Source: Chitinophagaceae bacterium
GTDB taxonomy: Bacteria > Bacteroidota > Bacteroidia > Chitinophagales > Chitinophagaceae
Assembly: GCA_014379965.1 (NCBI GenBank)
Contig: JACMKU010000119.1
Span: 1 to 59,195 of the forward strand
Reading direction: 5' to 3'
Length of the DNA: 59,195 nucleotides
Position 1 is the first letter of the stretch, and each line of letters begins with the position of its first letter. The position numbers and the translations under genes are program-made. Positions 52,426 to 59,195 of the stretch are shown one piece after another. The notes beneath the pieces were generated by a model. That model was not told the DNA's origin and made no database searches. It worked only from the letters and a program-made list of their open reading frames with translations.

Positions 52426-53508
52426 CTAGAGGAACTTTTCTCCTTTGTTGCGTTTTATTTCCGAGACGTATTCCTTTATTTCCTGTTCCTTCTCCTTCTT
52501 GCAGATTAGCAAAACGTCCTTAGTATCCACAACGATATAATCATCGAGCCCCTGAAGCAGCACGAGTTTATTGTCGGGAACATGTACCACGCAGTTGTTA
52601 GCATCGACCACCATCACGCTATTCCCTGCCACTGCGTTGTTGAAATAATCCTTCTTCATATTCTCCCATGCGCTGTTCCATGTACCAAGGTCACTCCATG
52701 AAAAAGATGCAGGAATCACATATACATTGTCGGCCTTCTCCATTATTCCAAAGTCGATCGAGATACTCGTGCATTGTGGGTAGATCTGTTCAATGGCTTC
52801 CGCTTCCTCGGGTGTATTGAATTTTTCCCGCTCGCTTGCAAACACCTCAAACATCTCCGGAAGATGTTTTTCAAAAGCAGCCAGTAGGTTTTTCACCTTC
52901 CAGGTGAATATGCCTGCATTCCATAAGAAGTCGCCACTCGACACGAACGCCTTCGCCAGATCGATATTCGGTTTTTCCGTAAAGGTCTTCACCTTATAGA
53001 TCGAAGGTGCGGCCTCTGCCATGTCGTGCTGTATATAACCATATCCTGTGTTTGGGTATGTAGGCTTGATGCCGATGGTAACGAGTGCATTGATATGGTC
53101 TACGAAGTCAAGCGCCCTCGTTGCAGTTTTTATAAATTCATCGGCCTCGAGTATCAGGTTGTCTGCAGGTGCGGCAATCATTAAGGCCTGGGGGTCTTTT
53201 TGAAAGAGCTTGAAGGCGATATATGCAATACAGGGTGCAGTGTTCTTCTTAGAAGGTTCTGCAAGGATGTTCTCCGCGGGCAACTGGGGCAATTGCTTTT
53301 TGACAATGGAAACATAATCCTGTGAAGTAATAATATAGATGTTCTCTGCGGGCAACAACTTGTTGTACCGTTCAAATGTGTCCTGTATCAGGGTCTTCCC
53401 TTTATGCAAAATATCCAGGAACTGCTTAGGCATGTTAGTCCGGCTCATCGGCCAGAACCTACTGCCGATACCCCCAGCCATAATTGCAACGTAATGATGT
53501 TTGTTCAT
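52426..53508 (-). CDS. manC: Mannose-1-phosphate guanylyltransferase
   Basis: This 360-residue protein has the nucleotidyltransferase motif MAGGIGSRFWPMSRTNMPKQFLDIL, the sugar-binding FTEKPNIDLAKAFVSSGDFLWNAGIF, and SIDFGIMEKADNVYVIPASFSWSDLGTWN. It makes GDP-mannose for polysaccharides and for the precursor of fucose-type sugars. The length indicates a single-domain enzyme without the C-terminal isomerase. kdsD lies 41 bases upstream on the same strand, which suggests coordinated supply of surface sugars. Confidence 0.93.
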   Translation of the reverse strand: MNKHHYVAIMAGGIGSRFWPMSRTNMPKQFLDILHKGKTLIQDTFERYNKLLPAENIYIITSQDYVSIVKKQLPQLPAENILAEPSKKNTAPCIAYIAFKLFQKDPQALMIAAPADNLILEADEFIKTATRALDFVDHINALVTIGIKPTYPNTGYGYIQHDMAEAAPSIYKVKTFTEKPNIDLAKAFVSSGDFLWNAGIFTWKVKNLLAAFEKHLPEMFEVFASEREKFNTPEEAEAIEQIYPQCTSISIDFGIMEKADNVYVIPASFSWSDLGTWNSAWENMKKDYFNNAVAGNSVMVVDANNCVVHVPDNKLVLLQGLDDYIVVDTKDVLLICKKEKEQEIKEYVSEIKRNKGEKFL

Positions 53509-53549
53509 GCTTTTTTAATTGAACAGTTGATAGTGATGATCCCCCACTA

Positions 53550-54512
53550 TCAAATTAATCCTTCCTTTACGAGGTCATGAATATGAATGATCCCGAGGTA
53601 TTTACCTTTCTCCACAACCACTAGCTGGCTGATCTCTTTCTTTCTAAGAATATCGAGCGCTTCCACGGCCAGCATCTCAGGGGCGATCGTCTGCGGCTCT
53701 CTTGTCATGATCTCATCGACTTTGATCGTGCCTATCGCTTCGTTTTTCTCCAGCATTCTTCTCAGGTCTCCATCGGTGATGATGCCCTTTAAATTATTAT
53801 CCTTGTCTACCACAGCCGTTATTCCAAGTCGCTTCTTAGTCATCTCCATTATCGCCTCTTTCAGGGTCTGGTTGTCTAACACTTGTGGCTTCTCATTGTG
53901 CACATACATGTCCGACACGCGCAAGTACAGTTTTTTACCTAGCGTTCCCCCCGGATGAAACTTAGCGAAGTCATCGGTTTGAAATCCCTTGAGGTCCATC
54001 AGGCAAATAGCCAGCGCGTCTCCCATCACCAGTTGCGCTGTAGTGCTTGATGTTGGCGCCAAATTATTTGGGCAGGCTTCCTGTGCCACGGTGGTATTGA
54101 GTATGATGCTCGCCTGTTTAGCCAGGAACGAATGGATATTGCCTACGATTGCGATAATCGTATTTCCGAAGTTCCTTATCAATGGGACCAGCACTTTTAT
54201 CTCTGGACTTTCGCCACTCTTGCTAAGGATCATTACTACGTCGTCCTGCTGCACCATGCCGAGGTCTCCATGAATCGCGTCCGCGGCATGTAAAAATACC
54301 GAAGGCGTACCGGTTGAGTTGAGAGTGGCGACGATCTTCTGGGCGATGACTGCACTTTTACCGATACCACTACTCACTACCCTGCCTTTGCACTCAGCAA
54401 TTACCCTTACCGCCTTCTCAAAATCATCGTTGATAAATTCCTTTAGGCCCGCAATGGATGAGGCCTCCAACTCTATGGTACTAAGGGCGGTTTGTTTAAT
54501 TGATGATGCCAT
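53550..54512 (-). CDS. kdsD: Arabinose-5-phosphate isomerase (KpsF/GutQ family)
   Basis: The frame begins at a TTG (54518), but ATG at 54512 (MASSIKQTALSTIELEASS) is the better start; 320 residues. The SIS domain is in the first 190 residues (SSGIGKSAVIAQKIVATLNSTGTPSVFLHAADAIHGDLG, ILSKSGESPEIK). Two CBS domains follow. The enzyme isomerises ribulose 5-phosphate to arabinose 5-phosphate, the first step to Kdo. It feeds the kdsB-kdnB-kdnA branch elsewhere in this window. Confidence 0.94.
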   Translation of the reverse strand: MASSIKQTALSTIELEASSIAGLKEFINDDFEKAVRVIAECKGRVVSSGIGKSAVIAQKIVATLNSTGTPSVFLHAADAIHGDLGMVQQDDVVMILSKSGESPEIKVLVPLIRNFGNTIIAIVGNIHSFLAKQASIILNTTVAQEACPNNLAPTSSTTAQLVMGDALAICLMDLKGFQTDDFAKFHPGGTLGKKLYLRVSDMYVHNEKPQVLDNQTLKEAIMEMTKKRLGITAVVDKDNNLKGIITDGDLRRMLEKNEAIGTIKVDEIMTREPQTIAPEMLAVEALDILRKKEISQLVVVEKGKYLGIIHIHDLVKEGLI

Positions 54513-54522
54513 GGACAAGGCG

Positions 54523-54530
54523 CAAAATTA
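54523..54530 (-). promoter_or_regulatory. -7 element TAATTTTG for kdsD
   Basis: Exact TAnnTTTG on the minus strand, ten bases from the ATG at 54512. The rest of the spacer to recQ (to 54848) holds no recognisable gene or hairpin. Confidence 0.5.
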
Positions 54531-54848
54531 TAGGTTTTACAATGAACGGTGATCATTAACATCCTGTATACAATTTTAATCATTTAAAGCCTTCACAAAG
54601 CAGCGCCTATTCCGTATTTTCGTCGTCCCGTCGCCGGTTCCGGCAGGTTGTTGATGATGAAGTCCTGATAAAACGTTCGACCCACTTTTAGCCCAATTGT
54701 AAGTCAAGACGCTGTCTCCTATCATCTTAACCGGATGAAGCTGTAAAGTTTCAGGAGCGCTGCCGGGTTTTTGAGGAAAAATGCATTATCTTTTATTATG
54801 ACAGACGTGAATCCAATATTATTTTTTGAGGGCAAGAAAACCTGAGTA

Positions 54849-57128
54849 ATGGCAACAACTGCAAAGAAAAAATCAAGCGGACCGAAGAAATCTTCTACAC
54901 CCAAAGCCAACAGGCAACTATTAACCAACGGCGCAAAACGTTTCGACCTTCACCAGGCTCTGCAAGAGCAATTTGGTTTCAATAAATTTAAGGACAACCA
55001 GGAAAAGATCATCGAGTCCCTGCTGGCGGGGCACGACACTTTCGTCATCATGCCTACTGGCGGAGGAAAGAGCCTGTGTTACCAGCTTCCCGCAATGGTT
55101 TGCGACGGTGTCGCCATCATCGTTTCTCCACTCATCGCATTGATGAAGAACCAGGTGGATTTAGTGCGCGGTTATAGTAGCAATGATGAGGTAGCGCATT
55201 TTCTTAATTCAACATTAAATAAGAGGGAAATAAAGGAAGTACACGATGATCTGCTAACGGGTAAGACGAAGATGTTGTATGTGGCTCCCGAGACGCTTAC
55301 CAAACAGGAAAACCTGGAGTTCTTCTCCGATCTCACGATTTCCTTCTTCGCCGTAGACGAGGCTCATTGTATATCTGAGTGGGGTCACGACTTTCGACCC
55401 GAGTACAGGAGATTGCGAGAGATGATGATCCAGATAAATCCGGAAATACCGGTGATCGCGCTTACCGCTACGGCTACGCCAAAAGTGCAAAGCGATATCG
55501 TTAAGAATCTCGACCTAAGAGATCCGCATATCTATATCTCGTCGTTTAACAGGCCCAACCTGAATTACGAAATTCTTCCCAAGATCAATAAAGGTCAAAC
55601 CGATGAAAACATAGTACGGTTCATCAAAGGAATGAAGACGAAGAGTGGTATTATCTATACACTCAACAGGAAGACCACCGAAGAGCTAGCCAACATTCTC
55701 ATGGCGAATGGTATCAAGGCGGTCGCGTATCATGCGGGCCTTGATAGCAAGCTTCGCTCAGATAGGCAGGACCAGTTCCTCAACGAAGACGTACAGGTAA
55801 TTTGTGCTACCATAGCATTCGGTATGGGTATAGACAAGCCGGATATACGGTTCGTGATACATTATAACATTCCAAAGTCAATCGAGAACTACTACCAGGA
55901 AACGGGCCGCGCAGGCCGCGATGGACTGGAAGGAAAGTGCGTTCTTTATTATTCCCATAAAGATGTAAGCAAGCTCGAACACCTGATGCGTGATAAGCCA
56001 TTAAGCGAACGAGAAGTGGGTGCGCAGTTGATCAACGAGACTGTTGCTTATGCGGAGAGCGGCGTTTGCAGGCGCAAGGTCGTATTGAGTTATTTCGGTG
56101 AGGAGTATGATCAGGAGAACTGTGGTCATTGCGATAACTGCCGCCATCCGAAGGAAAGACTCGAGGCAAAGGATGAAGTAGTCATCGCTTTGAAAGCTAT
56201 CAAGGCCCTCAATGAAAGCTTCGCGACCGACTACGTCGTCAATATCATTACGGGAAGGCTCACGCCACAGATCCAGATGTATCGCCACGATGGCATAGAA
56301 GTATTCGCAAGCGGGCAGGAGAGGGAAAGCCATTTCTGGAATTCGCTTATCCGCCAGATGTTGTTGGAAGGACTATTAAAGAAAGACATAGAAGAATACG
56401 GGGTGTTGAAGATCACGAAAGCCGGCGACGCGTTTTGCAAGAAACCGAAGTCGTTCAAGATCGTACTCAATAACTTGTTTGAAGAGGCGAACGCTGATGA
56501 TGAGGAAACGCCGGAGGGAGCAGGAGGATCAGCCCTCGATGAGAAGCTTTTCGAGATGTTGAAAGAGGTGAGGCAGAAGGAAGCGAAGAAGAAGACGTTG
56601 CCTCCATTTGTGATTTTCCTTGAGACTTCGCTCCAGGATATGGCTACACTTTATCCAATGAGCATTGCCGATCTTGAAAAATGTTCCGGTGTAAGCAAGG
56701 GCAAGGCGATGCGTTATGGTAAGCCGTTTGTGGAGTTGATCGCCAGGTACGTGACGGATAATAATATTCAGCGGCCGGATGATTTTGTGATGAAGAGCGT
56801 GGTGAACAAGAGCGGAAACAAGGTATACATTATTCAAAACACGGATAAGAAGGTTTCGCTGGAAACGATCGCGAAGAATAAGGGGTGGCGGATGGATGAG
56901 ATGCTGGAGGAGATGGAAACCATCGCGGCTAGCGGAACGAAGCTAAACCTGGACTATGCGATAGATGAGTTGCTTGATGAGGATGACCAGGACGAGATCA
57001 TCGCGTACTTCAAGGGTTGTGATACATCCTCGCTGCAGGTGGCACAGGAGGAATTGGCCGAATACAACTTCAATTGGGAGCAGTTGAAGATCATGCGGAT
57101 CAAGTTCCTGAGTGAATATGGCATGTAG
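54849..57128 (+). CDS. recQ: ATP-dependent DNA helicase RecQ
   Basis: This 759-residue helicase has a basic N-terminal tail, then Walker A MPTGGGKS (69-76), DEAH at 170-173, TATATP, and GRAGRDG of motif VI. The RQC zinc-binding region has the Cys set in [11 protein letters not shown] and NCGHCDNC, followed by a winged helix. An HRDC-like domain is near residues 570-650, with a further C-terminal helical extension. RecQ unwinds recombination and fork intermediates in the 3'-5' direction. It is followed by tRNA-Phe on the same strand. Confidence 0.95.
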   Translation: MATTAKKKSSGPKKSSTPKANRQLLTNGAKRFDLHQALQEQFGFNKFKDNQEKIIESLLAGHDTFVIMPTGGGKSLCYQLPAMVCDGVAIIVSPLIALMKNQVDLVRGYSSNDEVAHFLNSTLNKREIKEVHDDLLTGKTKMLYVAPETLTKQENLEFFSDLTISFFAVDEAHCISEWGHDFRPEYRRLREMMIQINPEIPVIALTATATPKVQSDIVKNLDLRDPHIYISSFNRPNLNYEILPKINKGQTDENIVRFIKGMKTKSGIIYTLNRKTTEELANILMANGIKAVAYHAGLDSKLRSDRQDQFLNEDVQVICATIAFGMGIDKPDIRFVIHYNIPKSIENYYQETGRAGRDGLEGKCVLYYSHKDVSKLEHLMRDKPLSEREVGAQLINETVAYAESGVCRRKVVLSYFGEEYDQENCGHCDNCRHPKERLEAKDEVVIALKAIKALNESFATDYVVNIITGRLTPQIQMYRHDGIEVFASGQERESHFWNSLIRQMLLEGLLKKDIEEYGVLKITKAGDAFCKKPKSFKIVLNNLFEEANADDEETPEGAGGSALDEKLFEMLKEVRQKEAKKKTLPPFVIFLETSLQDMATLYPMSIADLEKCSGVSKGKAMRYGKPFVELIARYVTDNNIQRPDDFVMKSVVNKSGNKVYIIQNTDKKVSLETIAKNKGWRMDEMLEEMETIAASGTKLNLDYAIDELLDEDDQDEIIAYFKGCDTSSLQVAQEELAEYNFNWEQLKIMRIKFLSEYGM

Positions 57129-57224
57129 GAATACAAAATTGCCGGGAATTCAAATTTTGATGGATTTCGGTTTTTTTGATGAATCGGGCTATATTTGCAG
57201 CCCGGTTGAAGATTTTAAGATTGA

Positions 57225-57297
57225 GGTGCGGTAGCTCAGTTGGTAGAGCAAAGGACTGAAAATCCTTGTGTCGGCGGTTCGATCCCGCCCCACACCA
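57225..57297 (+). tRNA. tRNA-Phe (anticodon GAA)
   Basis: The 73-base cloverleaf has D stem GCTC/GAGC, anticodon stem AAGGA/TCCTT with loop CTGAAAA (anticodon at 57258-57260), T stem GGCGG/CCGCC with loop TTCGATC, and discriminator A. CCA is not encoded. The acceptor stem GGTGCGG/CCACACC has one C-A mismatch at pair 5-68. It is followed by a terminator and by two altered tandem copies. Confidence 0.93.
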
Positions 57298-57304
57298 CGG
57301 AAAA

Positions 57305-57335
57305 GACCTGTAACAATTGTTGCGGGTCTTTTTTT
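57305..57335 (+). terminator. Intrinsic terminator after tRNA-Phe
   Basis: GACCTGTAACA and TGTTGCGGGTC form an eleven-pair stem with G-T wobbles, followed by seven or more T. Confidence 0.88.
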
Positions 57336-57346
57336 ATATGGGAAAT

Positions 57347-57417
57347 GGTGCAGTATCCGCCGCGGCGGAAAAGGACTGAAAATGTTTGTGTCTCCCGCCA
57401 TTGGCGGGACCACACCA
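57347..57417 (+). pseudogene. tRNA-Phe-like copy 2 with replaced D and T arms
   Basis: It begins GGTGCAGTA (compare GGTGCGGTA), has AAAGGACTGAAAAT in the anticodon arm and GTGTC in the variable region, and ends CCACACCA, so it is a tandem copy of the tRNA. The D arm is replaced by the perfect palindrome TCCGCCGCGGCGGA (57356-57369). The T arm is replaced by the hairpin CCCGCCATTGGCGGG (57394-57408). The anticodon stem is weakened. It can hardly be a working tRNA. Confidence 0.75.
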
Positions 57418-57423
57418 CCGAAA

Positions 57424-57452
57424 GACTTGTAACAATTGTTGCAGGTCTTTTT
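57424..57452 (+). terminator. Intrinsic terminator after tRNA-like copy 2
   Basis: GACTTGTAACA and TGTTGCAGGTC pair over eleven bases, followed by a T-run. It is a diverged copy of the terminator at 57305. Confidence 0.85.
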
Positions 57453-57464
57453 ATTTTGATAGAC

Positions 57465-57535
57465 GGCGCGGTATCCGCCGCGGAGGAGAAGGACTGAATA
57501 TTTTTGTGTCTGCCTTTGATGCCGCCTTCACAACG
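57465..57535 (+). pseudogene. tRNA-Phe-like copy 3, more degraded
   Basis: GGCGCGGTA, then TCCGCCGCGGAGGA (near-palindrome in place of the D arm), AAGGACTGAATATTTTT in place of the anticodon arm, GTGTC, and a degenerate end (TTCACAACGA). Spacing from copy 2 is 118 bases, close to the 122 between copies 1 and 2. Confidence 0.65.
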
Positions 57536-57550
57536 AACAGTAAAGTAAAA

Positions 57551-57574
57551 AAGCCTCAATAATTGTTGAGGCTT
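57551..57574. terminator. Bidirectional hairpin after the tRNA array
   Basis: AAGCCTCAA and TTGAGGCTT form a nine-pair stem flanked by A-rich and T-rich runs. It can stop transcription from the tRNA array and from the convergent TerB-like gene. Confidence 0.75.
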
Positions 57575-57596
57575 TCCTATTCAAGTTTCTTTTACT

Positions 57597-58319
57597 TTAA
57601 CGACGACCACCCAGCAACCTTCCAAACAAACCCCCCGCATTTCCAAATCCCCTACCACCACTCAGCATACCTATAATAGATCCCAGACCTCCGCCCATTC
57701 CACCAGTTCCACCACCCAATGCTCCTCCAAGACCACCCAACATGTTACCGCCCTTTCGGAGGGACCCAGACAACATTCTACTCAAAATAAATGGACCAGC
57801 CATCCCCAGCAAACCCTTTAATAATCCACCCGTGTTGATGCCGGCGCTCTTCATCTTGTCCGTAAGCCCAAGAGATGATAAGAATGAAGGCTTCACCTTT
57901 TCTTCCGCAGGAATATCTTCAGCTGCAGCCTTATCAGTAAACTCATCCAGTAGAGAGAACTGCTTCTTGTCTACTCCAAGATATTCTGAAATCTCTTTTA
58001 CACGCTGCTGTTCCTGCTCCCCATAATTGCTATCTGATTTCGAGAAGGTAATGATGTCCGTCACCAGTGAATATTTCAGCTCACTCGTTTTCAATATATC
58101 CAGACAGCGTTGCAGCTCTTCACCCGATAGTTCCGTCGCGGCCCTCTCGACCGTTTGCTTTTGCTGATCTGAGATACCCGCGGCATCACACAATGCTGTT
58201 ATGTACTCCAGCTCTTCCTCCGAAGCCTCATGATCTGCGGTAGCTATCGATGCAATGGCGCCCAGGTATGCGCCTTTTTCCCTGTCCGTGTATCCTTGTA
58301 ATACTGTAGTTGTTTCCAT
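57597..58319 (-). CDS. TerB-like domain protein with glycine-rich tail
   Basis: The first 130 or so residues of this 240-residue protein are helical and resemble a TerB/DUF533-type domain: KGAYLGAIASIATADHEASEEELEYITALCDAAGIS, TDIITFSKSDSNYGEQEQQRVKEISEYLGV. The second half is rich in glycine and hydrophobic residues (GGLLKGLLGMAGPFILSRMLSG, GGLGGALGGGTGGMGGGLGSIIG), possibly membrane-interacting. Function is unknown; TerB-like domains occur in tellurite-resistance and stress loci, but no other ter gene is here. Confidence 0.65.
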   Translation of the reverse strand: METTTVLQGYTDREKGAYLGAIASIATADHEASEEELEYITALCDAAGISDQQKQTVERAATELSGEELQRCLDILKTSELKYSLVTDIITFSKSDSNYGEQEQQRVKEISEYLGVDKKQFSLLDEFTDKAAAEDIPAEEKVKPSFLSSLGLTDKMKSAGINTGGLLKGLLGMAGPFILSRMLSGSLRKGGNMLGGLGGALGGGTGGMGGGLGSIIGMLSGGRGFGNAGGLFGRLLGGRR

Positions 58320-58889
58320 ATATCAAGCTTTTTGAAGTATGATCAAAAATTCATGCCATCATTAATCCTCCTGTTTTTATGTTGTGAATAAGTGGAATAG
58401 CTTCAGACGCACACCGCAAAACATGCAATTTCATCCCCGTGTTGTGGATGGCCGTAGGCACAGACAGTCTCAGGGATGTGCATAAATTGGTTAAGGATCC
58501 CGACTAGTTGAATGGAGGGTTGACTAATATCAAAACGCATGACGTGATTAACCCTTGATTATAATAACAAACAAGCGTAAGCCTAAAGATGGAGTATAGA
58601 GGTTTTTTTATCAACATCTCGTATTGTAACATAGAATACGTGTACGTTTAATTCCTGGTTGATATCTGCATTTGAAGTGTGACTCATTCTCCATCTCTTA
58701 TCACGACCTATTAATAAACATATATAAGTACCCGACGATTCGGAATCAAAACTTGTATATGCTTTTCCAAAAATATTGCTCCTTTGCGTTAAGCTATAAC
58801 ATCTTTTTATCTCATTTCCTTCTTGATGATTTACCACGGTCATAATCGTACTCGTCACTTTATTCGAATATTATTTGTGGGAGAGATTT
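58320..58889. other. Stretch without a confident gene
   Basis: This 570-base stretch is AT-rich toward 58560-58890. A 91-codon frame runs on the minus strand at 58583-58858 (begins MTSTIMTVVNHQEGNEIKRC) but has no recognisable domain, signal or neighbour support, so I do not call it. I see no hairpin, tRNA or repeat inside the stretch. Confidence 0.4.
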
Positions 58890-58924
58890 GAAAAACCGCC
58901 CCGTCAGTGATGGCGGGGTTTTTC
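58890..58924. terminator. Bidirectional hairpin terminator candidate
   Basis: AAAAACCGCC and GGCGGGGTTTTT (two extra G) frame a GC-rich stem with A and T runs on either side. It lies directly downstream of the partial minus-strand gene. Confidence 0.7.
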
Positions 58925-58925
58925 A

Positions 58926-59195
58926 TTACATAGTGGTTGGTCGGCCTCGCTCTCGCTCTGTTTCTCGCTCTCTTTCTGTCCCTGCTTTCCGCTTCAGGCT
59001 TGCTTTCTCCAGCGCAACTGTAATCTCCTCCCAAAACCCAGCAATCATCGGATCAGTAAACCGGAGCAGCGCATTGTACTGCTGTTCCGTTGCATAGAGA
59101 ACGAAACGCTGCACAAATGCAGGTTCCTCCAGGGCCTCTCTCATGGCGTTCAGGAGCGTGGGGGAATCCTTGATTTCCAGGTGACGAAAGACGGC
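58926..59195 (-). CDS. C-terminus of an unidentified protein
   Basis: The frame enters from beyond the window end (the codons before the ATG at 59144 are open to the last base). The 89 visible residues are helical (LLNAMREALEEPAFVQRFVL, YNALLRFTDPMIAGFWEEIT) and end in a charged low-complexity tail of Arg/Glu repeats from a GCTCTCGCTCT-rich DNA tract. The pattern of an L-x-R-A-L-x-x-P segment followed by L-L-R-x-x-D-P is reminiscent of tape-measure-type proteins of extracellular contractile injection systems. That is a weak resemblance from memory only. Confidence 0.4.
   Translation of the reverse strand, partial: AVFRHLEIKDSPTLLNAMREALEEPAFVQRFVLYATEQQYNALLRFTDPMIAGFWEEITVALEKASLKRKAGTERERETERERGRPTTM

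Noticed and set aside
57236..57559. Long open frame of 107 codons on the minus strand across the tRNA region
   Set aside because: It is antisense to tRNA-Phe and its tandem copies; the repeated peptide merely reflects the repeated tRNA units.
57597..58319. Tellurite-resistance locus
   Set aside because: Only a TerB-like domain is present, with no terC, terD or terZ homolog nearby, so the phenotype cannot be inferred.
58381..58470. Possible DnaA boxes (GTTGTGAATAA, GTTGTGGATGG)
   Set aside because: Only two poor matches, with no trio repeats or AT tract beside them, unlike the cluster at 41.7-42.1 kb.

Overview
The window looks like a chromosome segment from a member of the Bacteroidota, most likely Chitinophagaceae or a near relative. 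The evidence is a type A and a type B type IX secretion sorting domain, a PorP/SprF partner protein, an S46 dipeptidyl-peptidase, DUF2480 and DUF2007 proteins, weak Shine-Dalgarno sequences and promoter-like TAnnTTTG elements. Nearly all genes are intact and housekeeping-like. I see no prophage, transposase, integrase or CRISPR array.

Layout. 0-8 kb: XdhC C-terminus, two paralogous M23 peptidases, a cupin, an NTF2-like protein, NAD salvage (pnuC and a NadR-like kinase, separated by an opposing Hsp20 gene), a GT39 glycosyltransferase and mtgA. 8-19 kb: LysE, a GH3-family protein, a fused GT2/sugar-transferase-like protein, inositol monophosphatase, thiL, an S41 lipoprotein, a nitrilase, a secreted sugar dehydrogenase and RecX. 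19-27 kb: dnaN, DUF2007, a sterol-desaturase-family hydroxylase, kdsB-kdnB-kdnA (predicted to make and activate 8-amino-Kdo), BrkB and CorA. 27-34 kb: a 1700-residue PKD adhesin overlapping its PorP/SprF partner. 34-42 kb: cydAB, DUF2480, a PpiD-type chaperone, an S46 peptidase and then an AT-rich gap that resembles oriC. 42-54 kb: nadA, two membrane glycosyltransferases, an arsenic cluster (arsR, arsM, a 28-residue Cys-pair peptide, arsC), an EamA exporter, an aminotransferase, a small lipoprotein, YjbR, a DEDD exonuclease, manC and kdsD. 54-59 kb: recQ, tRNA-Phe followed by two altered tandem copies, a TerB-like protein and the C-terminus of an unidentified protein.

How they work together. 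KdsD, KdsB, KdnB and KdnA, together with ManC and the GT39/GT22/GT2 enzymes, point to outer-membrane glycolipid or polysaccharide synthesis. PnuC, the NadR-like kinase and NadA cover NAD salvage and de novo synthesis. The ars genes form a methylation-type arsenic defence in which ArsR, ArsM and the small peptide all end in Cys-Cys.

Most striking non-coding features. (1) Many intergenic spacers are inverted repeats built from reiterated short words, each spacer using its own word. One word also sits in frame inside the NadR-like kinase. (2) The tRNA-Phe gene is followed by two degenerate tRNA-like copies, each with a hairpin terminator; in the first copy the D and T arms are replaced by perfect hairpins. 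(3) A DnaA-box cluster with TAA trinucleotides and an AT-rich tract lies upstream of nadA. (4) Promoter -7 elements lie directly against start codons, suggesting leaderless messages.
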